A DNA stretch of 64,000 nt from Prolixibacteraceae bacterium. Its GTDB lineage: Bacteria > Bacteroidota > Bacteroidia > Bacteroidales > Prolixibacteraceae. The notes beneath the pieces are model-generated. The model saw only the letters and a program-made list of their open reading frames with translations, did not search any database and was not told the origin of the DNA. Positions 27,225 through 34,812 of the stretch are shown piece after piece. The stretch's first letter is position 1, and every line of letters starts with the position of its first letter. Made by a program: the position numbers and the translations under genes. The stretch spans positions 26,649-90,648 of the forward strand of contig DOAQ01000043.1 of NCBI GenBank assembly GCA_003506435.1, in the 5' to 3' direction.

Positions 27225-27794
27225 TTATGATAGTAGCCATTGTTCGAAAGAAATAGACTCTCCATCAGTTTTTTTTACATGAATATCATTCAACGATAAT
27301 GAATCCAGATTTTCGTTTTCAATCACCATTTCTGGATATAATTGAAGGTATTCATATCCAGACCAGTTTCCTGATTTGCTTTGAATAGGTAATATTGCTA
27401 GTCTGCTTTCCGATTTAAGTATGTCAGCAATTCCAATTTCCCAATTACACCATTTTGAACGTAATCCATGGTAAGTAGCTAGAAATAAGAAATGGTTACA
27501 TTCCCGAATTTTATTTTTTATATTATCAGCGGTTATTTTATTCGTAGTTTCAGGAAGTGATTTATCCATCCAATCTACATATAGTTCTGCATCCAGTTTA
27601 GAAAATAATAAGCTTATTTTACTCACTATTGTTTTATCTAAATGGCTATGAGATGGAAATATAACTTTGCCGTTTGGTAAATCTTGTCCTTCTTTTCGTT
27701 TGCGCTTTACAAATTCTTGGATATCCTCTTTGCCACGGAATTTGGTTTCTTCCTTTAAAAATTGGTTTAAATTATTTTGGGATAGTCTGTCCAT
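27225..27794 (-). CDS. TIR-domain protein 2 of the operon
   Basis: 189 aa. VIFPSHSHLDKTIV (44-57), ELYVDWMDKSLPETT (70-84) and LRSKWCNWEIGIAD (111-124) match TIR_2/ThsB-like proteins; Glu119 in W-C-N-W-E is the presumed catalytic residue. It is a diverged paralogue of the first gene, sharing the order of motifs and the S-G-x-E-Y-L segment, but with a changed first motif (PSHSHLD versus LSHKHDE). The gap from the first gene is 4 bp. Confidence 0.88.
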   Translation of the reverse strand: MDRLSQNNLNQFLKEETKFRGKEDIQEFVKRKRKEGQDLPNGKVIFPSHSHLDKTIVSKISLLFSKLDAELYVDWMDKSLPETTNKITADNIKNKIRECNHFLFLATYHGLRSKWCNWEIGIADILKSESRLAILPIQSKSGNWSGYEYLQLYPEMVIENENLDSLSLNDIHVKKTDGESISFEQWLLS

Positions 27795-27798
27795 TGTT

Positions 27799-28350
27799 TT
27801 AGTTTTTTAGCCATTCTGCGAGAGAAATTTTTCTACCTTCAAATTCGACATAATACGTTCCTGTTGTATAAGTGTAGGCAGAAGTTATAATTGGATAAAT
27901 TGCTAGATATTCACTTCCACTGAAGTTACCTCCCTCGGAATTGGTTATTGGCATAACTGCTATATCCTTGAAGTATTTTTGTGAGTCTCCATAGCCAAGT
28001 TCCCAGTTGCACCATTTTGACTGAATAGCTTGTTCCGTTGCAAGAAGAACAAATTTATCGCATTGCCTAATCTTTTCCTTTATTTTCTTTGCTGTTGTGC
28101 CATTAGTATTTTTAGGCATTTCAGAGTCTTGCCAATCTACATAAACACTAATACCCAACTTTTTGAAAAGTGCAATTGCTTGTTCTATAATTTCTGTTTC
28201 ATCGTGTTTGTGAGAAAGAAAAACCGAAACTTCAAAAGAGTATTTTTTCCTTTCTCTTGTTGTCTTAGCTTCTGAGAAAATTTTTATTGAATCAGTTATA
28301 TTCTCACTTTTTGCTTTTGATAATAATTGTCTTGAGATTAGTTTTTCCAT
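27799..28350 (-). CDS. TIR-domain protein 1 of the operon (ThsB-like)
   Basis: 183 aa. SVFLSHKHDETEI (42-54), ISVYVDWQDSEMP (67-79), KIRQCDKFVLLAT and IQSKWCNWELGYGD (109-122; Glu117 presumed catalytic) are the TIR_2 motifs, in the arrangement found in ThsB, the TIR protein of Thoeris that makes a cyclic-ADP-ribose-type signal upon phage infection. C-terminal GSEYLAIYPI is shared with gene 2. First gene of a tight four-gene operon (gaps 4, 21 and 5 bp). Confidence 0.88.
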   Translation of the reverse strand: MEKLISRQLLSKAKSENITDSIKIFSEAKTTRERKKYSFEVSVFLSHKHDETEIIEQAIALFKKLGISVYVDWQDSEMPKNTNGTTAKKIKEKIRQCDKFVLLATEQAIQSKWCNWELGYGDSQKYFKDIAVMPITNSEGGNFSGSEYLAIYPIITSAYTYTTGTYYVEFEGRKISLAEWLKN

Positions 28351-28363
28351 TGTTTTTTTATTT

Positions 28364-28378
28364 TAAGCTTGCCCATAA
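28364..28378 (-). repeat. Right member of the inverted 15-bp pair; cassette-edge-like sequence
   Basis: Minus strand CGTTATGGGCAAGCTTA, 14 bp before the ATG of TIR gene 1, preceded by GTGATTATACGCCTTCG. Matches 25971-25985 in inverted orientation. The rest of the 28379-28582 gap holds no gene or clear promoter that I can support. Confidence 0.35.
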
Positions 28379-28582
28379 CGAAGGCGTATAATCACCTGCG
28401 TTTTTTTCTTTGTCATTATTAAAAGGTGCGTTTATTCCTCTTAAATGGTGGAATAAAAACAGGTTTCATCGTTCCTCTAAATACAATTCTCAATCAGCCT
28501 CTTAAAATTAGAACTATTTTTTGATACATGGTTCAAATAATCTGGATTTCAGCCTGTTTCTTTTATCGTTCAGATTTTTATC

Positions 28583-28645
28583 AACCACAAAGCCGCAAAG
28601 TCTTTCTTCCGGAGAAATATCCTTTGTTTCGCGGCTTCGTGGTTT
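28583..28645 (-). terminator. Imperfect inverted repeat downstream of the DUF6261 gene
   Basis: AACCACAAAGCCGCAAAG (28583-28600) pairs imperfectly with CTTTGTTTCGCGGCTTCGTGGTT (28622-28644). It lies 15 bp after the DUF6261 stop, so it may end that transcript. The same AACCACAAAG-CGCAAAG word occurs in both long direct repeats, suggesting a dispersed repeat family. Confidence 0.55.
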
Positions 28646-28659
28646 AGTAATCGCCGTGA

Positions 28660-29406
28660 TTATTTGGTTACCGGTTCTTCCGGTGCATCGTTGCCGTTGC
28701 TGGTTTTAGCCACCAGCCGGGCATACTTGCTGCGCAGTTCGTCCATCTGGTTAAACAGGTTGAGCAGCGTTTCAGTCGATACAAGATTAATGGTTTGTTC
28801 CACGGCCATGCAAAACTGTTCGTAGCTTTTTATGGTTGCCGGTTTCAGGCTGCTGGCCGAAGGGGCGTCGTTGGCCGCTTCCTGGGCATTGCGTGTTTTG
28901 TAGATGGTGTCGAACTCAATATTCGATTCCTCAAGTCCGGCAAGCATGGCGGTAATGCCAATGGTCACAGCTTGTTGTTTCAGGCTATCCGAAGCATTCA
29001 GCTTTGCAATCATTTCGGCAAAAAGGGCTGTTTCGGTGTTTAACGCGGTCTTGTCGGTTTTCCAGTACGGGTCAAAAAACAGTTTCATGTTTTCGCCAGC
29101 CACCTTTTTTGCATTGTCGAGGCTGATGCAGGCAGTGGTAATAGTGTGTTTAATCTCTGCAAAACGCTGGTCGCGTTCTTTGTCCTTTTCGGCCAGCGCT
29201 TTGGTAAAGGCGCTTTTCGAAGTCTTGTTTAACTGGGCGCCCATGGCGGCATTGTCGGTTTCGAGTTGCGCGAGGGCCGCTTTGGGCAAATCGCCGATCG
29301 ATTCCTTTACAGGCAGGGCATAATCGATGGTTGACTTGCTCAACGAATACAAATCGGCAACTTTAAGCTGCTTTAAATTAATCGAACAAAATTTAACTGT
29401 CTCCAT
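28660..29406 (-). CDS. DUF6261 family protein
   Basis: 248 aa from the ATG at 29406 (two earlier codons starting with TTG are possible). Mostly helical, alanine- and leucine-rich; opening ETVKFCSINLKQLKVADLYSLS is typical of the Bacteroidota DUF6261 family, whose function is unknown. The rest resembles a coiled-coil/helical bundle (LAEKDKERDQRFAEIKHTI, NLFNQMDELRSKYARL). No signal peptide or membrane helix. The gene stands alone between the TIR operon and a minisatellite. Confidence 0.65.
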   Translation of the reverse strand: METVKFCSINLKQLKVADLYSLSKSTIDYALPVKESIGDLPKAALAQLETDNAAMGAQLNKTSKSAFTKALAEKDKERDQRFAEIKHTITTACISLDNAKKVAGENMKLFFDPYWKTDKTALNTETALFAEMIAKLNASDSLKQQAVTIGITAMLAGLEESNIEFDTIYKTRNAQEAANDAPSASSLKPATIKSYEQFCMAVEQTINLVSTETLLNLFNQMDELRSKYARLVAKTSNGNDAPEEPVTK

Positions 29407-29597
29407 AAACAAATATTTAAAAGTTAGTAAATAGTCAGGAGCATTGTCGTGCGAAGGTTAGTGCCAATACATTTCCGGTTTTCTTCCTTTGGGGCCTCAA
29501 AGTCCCCGGGAAAAAGCAGAGTATTCCGGTTAATTACAGGTTTCCTATTTCGAGAATACCGATGAAAACACTCGTCGGCAGCCTTTTTTGATTTTGG

Positions 29598-29933
29598 GAA
29601 AAGGTCCAAATCAACCGTCGGGAAGCTTTTCCTTTTTGGGAAAACGTCCAAACTGATCGTCGGGAACCTTTTTCCTTTTGGGAAAACGTCCAAACTGATC
29701 GTCGGGAACCTTTTCCTTTTTGGGAAAACGTCCAATCCGATCATCGGGAAGCTTTTCCTTTTTGGGAAAACGTCCAATCCGATCATCGGGAACCTTTTCC
29801 TTTTTGGGAAAACGTCCAATCCGATCGTCGGGAACCTTTTTCCTTTTGGGAAAACGTCCAAATCAATCGTCGGGAAGCTTTTCCTTTTTAGGAAAATCGT
29901 CAAAAACAACCGGAGACAAGCTTTTCCCTTTTG
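29598..29933. repeat. Minisatellite: eight tandem 42-bp units
   Basis: Units start at 29598, 29640, 29682, 29724, 29766, 29808, 29850 and 29892; the last is degenerate. Each contains GAAAACGTCC, a CCGATCATCGG-type palindrome and CCTTTTCCTTTTTGG. Because 42 is a multiple of three, frames stay open on both strands (a 14-residue FPKRKRFPTIGLDV-like repeat on the minus strand, LGKRPIRSSGSFSF-like on the plus), but neither reading looks like a protein. It lies upstream of the DUF6261 gene. No CRISPR-like spacers are present. Confidence 0.9.
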
Positions 29934-30831
29934 GCATAGGTGTGAAAAATCAACTATCAGCTACAAACCGTACGCAAAACAATCTCCAAAAAGAACGTTC
30001 CATCCTGTTTCGCCTGTTCTTAATCTATTTTGCAGGGGTTTTCCTGTTTGTCCAACTTCACTTCAGGTGTAAAAATCATTTCTGAAAGCTAATTTAACAG
30101 AAGTAAAGTAAAAAAGCAATACCGGAAATAAAAAATTTAGCATAAATTTTGTCGTAACATAGTGAGAAACCTTCTCCTCGTTGCCACTGGATGGACAAGG
30201 TATCCTCTCTCTTTTGATTACCCCTCCAACCTCCCCCAAACAGGGAAGCTTTCGGCCTGTGACTATGCGATGGGTTTCAGAAAAGACTTTTGCATCCATA
30301 AAAATATTTATTTCCTCAATGTGTATAAAGAGTATCCGGTCAATGTTATTTTTTTGGAATAATGGCGGGTTGAAAAGCAAAAGAACAGAAGACGGATTAG
30401 GCCACTTCAGAAAGGTGGCAGGCCGTCTTCTGCTTTTAAGTTTTTCAAACTATCTTTTGTATTGGTACAAACGCAAACAAGGCTTTTTCTCCTCAGCGGC
30501 GGTTCTTTTTGGATACTTTTTCCAACTGAAGGGAAAAAGTATCAGCCAGTCCGGCTTTAGGACAGTAAAAAAAGTTAGTTATAACTTGGACTCCTATCTT
30601 TCGGGTGTTGAAATTCTTCTTTATCCCCCTAAAATATCAATTGATCCAAAAGGAAGGGACGGTTCGGCCTGAGGACGAAAAAGATTTCAGTTCGTACAAA
30701 CTTTCTTTAAATGATGGTTGAAAAGTTATTATCACTGCAAAAAAACTCCCGTAAAAGAAAATTCTTTTCCATAGAAATTTTTAAAAAGCAATTTTCCTGG
30801 TCAGGGGTAGATTTGTTGCCTGTATGTTTAG
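29934..30831. other. Roughly 0.9-kb stretch without a supportable gene
   Basis: Open frames here (for example 30063-30380 minus and 30181-30672 plus) lack recognisable protein features and overlap each other. The only structure I can see is a hairpin CAGAAGACGG/CCGTCTTCTG with GCCAC/GTGGC inside (30386-30432), followed by CTTTTAAG. Confidence 0.6.
30386..30432 (+). terminator. Hairpin in the long intergenic region
   Basis: Arms 30386-30395 and 30423-30432 are perfect 10-bp complements, with an inner CCAC/GTGG pairing, then CTTTTAAG. Terminator-like, but with no gene assigned to it. Confidence 0.45.
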
Positions 30832-30839
30832 TATATTTG
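30832..30839 (+). promoter_or_regulatory. -7 promoter box TATATTTG
   Basis: Exact TAnnTTTG match with TTTG at 30812-30815 as a slightly close -33 (16 bp). Points to a transcript covering the 33-codon ORF at 30869 and the lipoprotein gene. Confidence 0.5.
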
Positions 30840-30868
30840 ATTTCCGGTTTTAATATAAAATAATCCAG

Positions 30869-30970
30869 ATGAAACGATCATGCCACGGTGACGATTTTAA
30901 AGGTGGTGGCACAAAGGAACATGTAAATTTAGTGGGGACAGCCGTTCTTTTATGGCATGGAGTTCCATAA
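30869..30970 (+). CDS. Candidate 33-residue small ORF
   Basis: ATG at 30869, 30 bp after a good -7 box, stop TAA at 30968-30970. The product begins MKRSCHGDDFKGGGTKEH and ends LLWHGVP; no known family. Supported only by position and start codon; it may be a leader ORF for the lipoprotein gene 42 bp downstream, or chance. Confidence 0.3.
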   Translation: MKRSCHGDDFKGGGTKEHVNLVGTAVLLWHGVP

Positions 30971-31012
30971 GTACGGGTCTAATATTCAATAAATTAATAT
31001 CGATATTTACTT

Positions 31013-31222
31013 ATGAAAAAGTGTATAAAAATCTTTTCGTTTTTACTCATTATAGGAGTATTGGTTGGTTCAAGTTCGTGTGCTACTTATCGGAGGGCAG
31101 ATAACGGCAACCATAAAGGTTGGTTTAAAAATACCCATAATCCGCATCATCCGTCTTCCAATAATCCGGGACATACAAAAGCAAAGGTTAAAATGCAAAA
31201 AGAGCATAAAAAGAACAAATGA
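31013..31222 (+). CDS. Small lipoprotein
   Basis: 69 aa. Lipoprotein signal peptide with basic start (MKKCIKIF), hydrophobic core and the lipobox GSSSC (Cys23). The mature part is short, strongly basic and rich in Asn, His, Gly and Lys (KGWFKNTHNPHHPSSNNPG), ending in K-E-H-K-K-N-K. This type of tiny His/Lys-rich lipoprotein is common in Bacteroidota and of unknown function. It precedes the GntP permease by 36 bp. Confidence 0.72.
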   Translation: MKKCIKIFSFLLIIGVLVGSSSCATYRRADNGNHKGWFKNTHNPHHPSSNNPGHTKAKVKMQKEHKKNK

Positions 31223-31258
31223 TTTTGTTGGAAATAGTAAGGATGTAATTTTTATGTA

Positions 31259-32587
31259 ATGGATTTAATTTTTGGTATTCTGATACTTACAGCAGGTGTT
31301 CTTGCAATAATTCTGCTTACTTCTGTTTTTAAATTCAATACGTTTCTTTCGCTGCTGCTGGTTAGCCTGGCAATGGCTGTTGTTTCACTACCCGAGGCGT
31401 CCATTGTTCCGGTATTAAAAAAAGGTTTTGGAGGTACACTCGAATCCATAGGGTTGATTATTCTTTTGGGAACGATCATCGGGATCATTCTTGATCAAAG
31501 CGGGGCAGCGCTGAGTATTGCCCGTTTTTTTCTGAAGCGCACCGGCGAGAAGAAAGCCCCGGCAGCCATGGGCGTTACCGGGTTCATGACTGGGTTGCCA
31601 ATTTTTTGCGATTCAGGTTTTATCGTACTGAGCGGTATCTGCCGTTCGCTTGCCCGCAGTTCAAAAACCGCGATAACCGTGATGGCCCCGGTACTGGCTA
31701 TTTCGCTGTATGGCGTTCATTGCCTGGTGCCGCCTCATCCGGGAGCAACCGCCGCCGCTGGTATTGTTGATGCTCCCGTCGGCAATGTTATATTGCTGGG
31801 AGTTTTGGTTGCCATTCCTGCAATTATTGTAACCTACCTGTTTATCCGTCTGCGTTCACGTGGGGTAACGGCAGAGAATGAAACAGAAGAAATAACTTTT
31901 GCTGAAGAAATTTCGGTGCCTTCTGCGTTTCTTTCTTTTCTGCCTATTCTTGTACCGCTGTTGCTGATTACTTTTAAATCGGTACTTTTTATGGTGGCCA
32001 AATTTCCGGAAGGTTCTGTTCTGAAAAATATAATTGACTTTGCCGGTGATCCGGTAATTGCCCTTTTGACCGGGTGTTTTGTTGCCTTCCCGCTATTGCG
32101 TCATTTCCGCATGGAACAATGGAACAAGCTTTTTGATCTGGCTATTGAAAAAGCCGGACCTATCCTCATTGTAACTGCTGCCGGGGGAACTTTTGGCGCA
32201 GTTATCAAGGAATCGGGTATTATTAACCAACTGGGAGAGTATGTTGCAACCCTCGGATTGGGTATATTTATTCCATATTGTATTGCTGTATTGCTGAAAA
32301 CATCACAAGGTTCATCAACCATTGCTGTGATTACTGCGGCTTCCATTTCTGCGCCACTACTGGATAGCCTCGGACTCTCGGGCGAGTGGGGCAAAACGCT
32401 GGCTATTCTTGCCATGGGCGCCGGTTCCATGATGTTATCGCATGCCAACGACAGCTTTTTCTGGGTGATCAGCAAATTCTCAGGCATGACGCCTTCCGAA
32501 ACCCTGAAATACTATTCCTTACCCACAGTCATCCTGAGCTTGGTTTCCTTTGCAATGGTTGGTTTATTATCGCTTGTATTTTTGTAG
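31259..32587 (+). CDS. GntP-family permease (gluconate/glycerate-type H+ symporter)
   Basis: 442 aa, about twelve hydrophobic segments. The GntP hallmarks are visible: LGTIIGIILDQSGAALSIA (about residues 70-88), TGLPIFCDSGFIVL near 117, LVPPHPGATAAAG near 160, and a C-terminal SQGSSTIAVITAAS and GAGSMMLSHANDSFFW. The family imports sugar acids with protons. Being followed after 3 bp by a glycerate 2-kinase gene, glycerate or a related short sugar acid is the likely substrate (inference). Confidence 0.9.
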   Translation: MDLIFGILILTAGVLAIILLTSVFKFNTFLSLLLVSLAMAVVSLPEASIVPVLKKGFGGTLESIGLIILLGTIIGIILDQSGAALSIARFFLKRTGEKKAPAAMGVTGFMTGLPIFCDSGFIVLSGICRSLARSSKTAITVMAPVLAISLYGVHCLVPPHPGATAAAGIVDAPVGNVILLGVLVAIPAIIVTYLFIRLRSRGVTAENETEEITFAEEISVPSAFLSFLPILVPLLLITFKSVLFMVAKFPEGSVLKNIIDFAGDPVIALLTGCFVAFPLLRHFRMEQWNKLFDLAIEKAGPILIVTAAGGTFGAVIKESGIINQLGEYVATLGLGIFIPYCIAVLLKTSQGSSTIAVITAASISAPLLDSLGLSGEWGKTLAILAMGAGSMMLSHANDSFFWVISKFSGMTPSETLKYYSLPTVILSLVSFAMVGLLSLVFL

Positions 32588-32590
32588 AAA

Positions 32591-33913
32591 ATGGAAAATT
32601 ATCAGAAAATTGCCAGGGAAATATTTCTGGCTGCTGTAGAAAAGGTGAAACCCAACCGGCTGATTCGCGACAACGTGAAATTGAGCGGACATTCGTTGCA
32701 TGTTGCAGGAAAAGAATTTCCGTTACATCCTGAAGGCAGAATTGTAGTGACCGGCGCCGGAAAAGCAACGGCATTAATGGCCCGCGAACTGGAAAATATT
32801 CTTGGAAAACAAATTTCCGGCGGACACATTGTTGTAAAATACGGACATTCAGTCTCTTTGAAATATATAACTTCTACTGAAGGCGGTCATCCGGTGCCTG
32901 ATGCAAATGGGATAGCCGGTACCCGGAGTGTGATACAGGTTATTTCCAGTTTGTCGGAAAATGATATTCATATTTGCCTGATATCGGGCGGAGGGTCGGC
33001 ATTGCTGGCCGATGTTCCGGAAGGGGTAACTTTGGAAGAACTGATGCACCTGAACGGCCTTTTATTGAAAAGCGGTGCGGATATTTGTGAAGTAAACACT
33101 GTCCGCAAACATCTTTCAGCAGTGAAAGGTGGAAAATTGGCACAAATTGCGTTGCCTGCTCTTACCATCAGTTTGATTCTGTCTGACGTTGTGAATGATC
33201 CGCTTGATGTGATTGCTTCGGGTCCCACAGCCCCCGACAGTTCTACGTTTCAGGATGCGTGGGAAATACTGGAGAAATACCGGATTGAAGATAAAATATC
33301 CCATTCCATTCAGCAAATATTTGAAAAAGGACGGGAAGGGCAAATACCGGAAACACCCAAACAGGATGATCCGGTATTTGAACGTGTTCACAACTTTATT
33401 ATCGGGAACAACCGGATTGCATTGGAAGAAGCAGCGTCGGTTGCGGTTTCCCGGGGCTTCAACACCCGGATTGTCACCAGTAGCATGGAAGGGAATTGTA
33501 CAGAGGCTGCACAATTGATTGCAGAACAAATTCAAAAAAACGACAAGAAAGAAAAGATTTGTCTGCTTTTTGGGGGCGAAACAACCGTTGTGGTAAGCGG
33601 AAATGGCAAGGGAGGGCGTAACCAGCACCTGGCCTTGTTGCTGGCAAAAACATTGCATGAAAACCAGCCCCGTCAGAATGCAACTGTTTTGTGTGCCGGG
33701 ACAGATGGTTCGGATGGCCCGACCGATGCAACTGGCGCTGTGGTTGATCAATCGACCTGGAGCAAAGCTCTTGCCCGGTCAGCCGACGTGGAAGGTTTCC
33801 TCGCCAACAACGATTCGTATAATTTTTTTAAGAATACCGAAGGGCATATTATTACCGGTCCAACCATGACCAATGTGATGGATATTGTGGTGGTACTGAC
33901 AGAAAGAATTTAG
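32591..33913 (+). CDS. Glycerate 2-kinase (DUF4147/MOFRL family, GckA/TtuD-like)
   Basis: 440 aa. N-terminal DUF4147 domain (GAGKATALMARELE near residue 55, CLISGGGSALLADVPEG near 130, NTVRKHLSAVKGGKLA near 168) and C-terminal MOFRL domain (LLFGGETTVVVSGNGKGGRN near 320, CAGTDGSDGPTDATGAVVD near 370). Family members phosphorylate glycerate to 2-phosphoglycerate; older annotations say hydroxypyruvate reductase. Forms an operon with the permease (3-bp gap): uptake and entry of glycerate into lower glycolysis. Confidence 0.9.
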   Translation: MENYQKIAREIFLAAVEKVKPNRLIRDNVKLSGHSLHVAGKEFPLHPEGRIVVTGAGKATALMARELENILGKQISGGHIVVKYGHSVSLKYITSTEGGHPVPDANGIAGTRSVIQVISSLSENDIHICLISGGGSALLADVPEGVTLEELMHLNGLLLKSGADICEVNTVRKHLSAVKGGKLAQIALPALTISLILSDVVNDPLDVIASGPTAPDSSTFQDAWEILEKYRIEDKISHSIQQIFEKGREGQIPETPKQDDPVFERVHNFIIGNNRIALEEAASVAVSRGFNTRIVTSSMEGNCTEAAQLIAEQIQKNDKKEKICLLFGGETTVVVSGNGKGGRNQHLALLLAKTLHENQPRQNATVLCAGTDGSDGPTDATGAVVDQSTWSKALARSADVEGFLANNDSYNFFKNTEGHIITGPTMTNVMDIVVVLTERI

Positions 33914-33926
33914 AGAAAAACAAGAT

Positions 33927-34013
33927 AAAAAGGCTGTCCAAAAAGTCTAGAATCGAGTCATCCCGAACTTGCTTCGGGATGACTCGATTCTAGACTTTTT
34001 GGACAACCTTTTT
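33927..34013. repeat. 41-bp near-perfect inverted repeat, MITE- or terminator-like
   Basis: Arms 33927-33967 and 33973-34013 match with a single G-T type mismatch around a 5-base loop; ends read AGGCTGTCCAAAAAGTC, inner part GTCATCCCGAA-CTTGC-TTCGGGATGAC. Located 13 bp after the glycerate kinase stop, so it can terminate that transcript. The same outer and inner words recur at 34629-34798, indicating a dispersed element. Confidence 0.85.
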
Positions 34014-34041
34014 GCAGTGTGTGCAATTAAATCACAAAATG

Positions 34042-34506
34042 TTATCCCTGTGTTCTCATATTGTGTCGCTTTCCCATGGGCGCTCTGTTGTGCATCATTT
34101 TTCCTTTCATCAGATCCATTTTCAGGCGTTGTTCTTCGGTCAACTGTGAACGCATTTCAATACGATGTTTTGCCTGAATTTTCGCCATTTCAACTTTTAA
34201 AGCGCCAATCTTTTCAATGTTTTTGTTGATTGCTGCCATGTCGGGCTTTTCCGCAGTGGTCAATGTTTTTTGATGGGCTTCGGCTTCACCTAACTCATTG
34301 CGGATGGGTTGCAATTGTTTCTGCACTTCCAGCATGCTTTGTTTAAATACTTCTTTTTGGGCATCGGTCAGGTTCAGTCTGTTTTCTGTGCGTATTTCAC
34401 GTTCTGTTCCGCGAAAAGATTTCTTTTGACCATTTTCTTTTGGCTGGGCTGCCAAAACTGTTGTTAAGCCCATGAATACTACGAGAATTAATACTTTTGC
34501 TTTCAT
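34042..34506 (-). CDS. Spy/CpxP-like periplasmic protein
   Basis: 154 aa. Signal peptide (residues 1-20, VFMGLTTVLAAQ), then two long helical stretches rich in Gln/Glu/Lys with LTDAQKEVFKQSMLEVQKQL (about 46-65) and an LTEEQRLKMDLMKGKM motif (about 122-137), the Spy/CpxP LTxxQ-type repeats, and a basic Met/Arg/His-rich tail (MMHNRAPMGKRHNMR). Such proteins are periplasmic chaperones or metal-stress sensors. No two-component or sigma/anti-sigma gene is adjacent. Flanked on both sides by related hairpin repeats. Confidence 0.72.
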   Translation of the reverse strand: MKAKVLILVVFMGLTTVLAAQPKENGQKKSFRGTEREIRTENRLNLTDAQKEVFKQSMLEVQKQLQPIRNELGEAEAHQKTLTTAEKPDMAAINKNIEKIGALKVEMAKIQAKHRIEMRSQLTEEQRLKMDLMKGKMMHNRAPMGKRHNMRTQG

Positions 34507-34628
34507 AACTTTTAATTTTTAAAGTTTGTGTTTCTAAATTTTACTGAAATCTCTCTTTAGATTATACAGAAAGCAAAAGGTTTAATCTCTAACTAAATTT
34601 TAAGGGGTCTTTAAATCGTATTGAAAAA

Positions 34629-34798
34629 TGATGAGGTTGTTTAAAAAGCCTGGAAGTCCGCAATTCGCGTCACCCTGAACTTGTTTCAGGGTCTGATTAT
34701 TAGAAAGATGAGATCCCGAAGCAAGTTCGGGATGACTCTATTCAGGACTTTTGGGACAGCCTCATGACTCGGTCTTAGGCTTTTTAAGCAACCTCATC
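34629..34798. repeat. 170-bp element with 22-bp terminal inverted repeats and inner hairpins
   Basis: Outer arms 34629-34650 and 34777-34798 pair with one mismatch. Inside are two further hairpins (CCCTGAA/TTTCAGGG near 34673-34691 and ATCCCGAA/TTCGGGAT near 34713-34732) and a GAGGCTGTCCCAAAAGTCC word (minus strand, 34745-34763) shared with the 33927-34013 element. Looks like a folded MITE; no gene in it. Confidence 0.75.
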
Positions 34799-34812
34799 AT
34801 CAAACGAATCCA

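Noticed and set aside
28351..28400. Integron attC site
   Set aside because: CGTTATGGGC resembles a core site but does not fit the GTTRRRY consensus, and no paired site or integrase is visible.
29598..29933. Possible CRISPR array
   Set aside because: Units are contiguous with no unique spacers and no cas genes are in the window.
29424..30085. Repeat proteins on either strand of the minisatellite
   Set aside because: Frames stay open only because the 42-bp unit is a multiple of three; both strands are open, composition is odd and no start signal is seen.
30063..30672. Two overlapping ORFs (105 and 163 codons)
   Set aside because: No domain, signal peptide or conserved motif; contain a hairpin and look like noncoding sequence.
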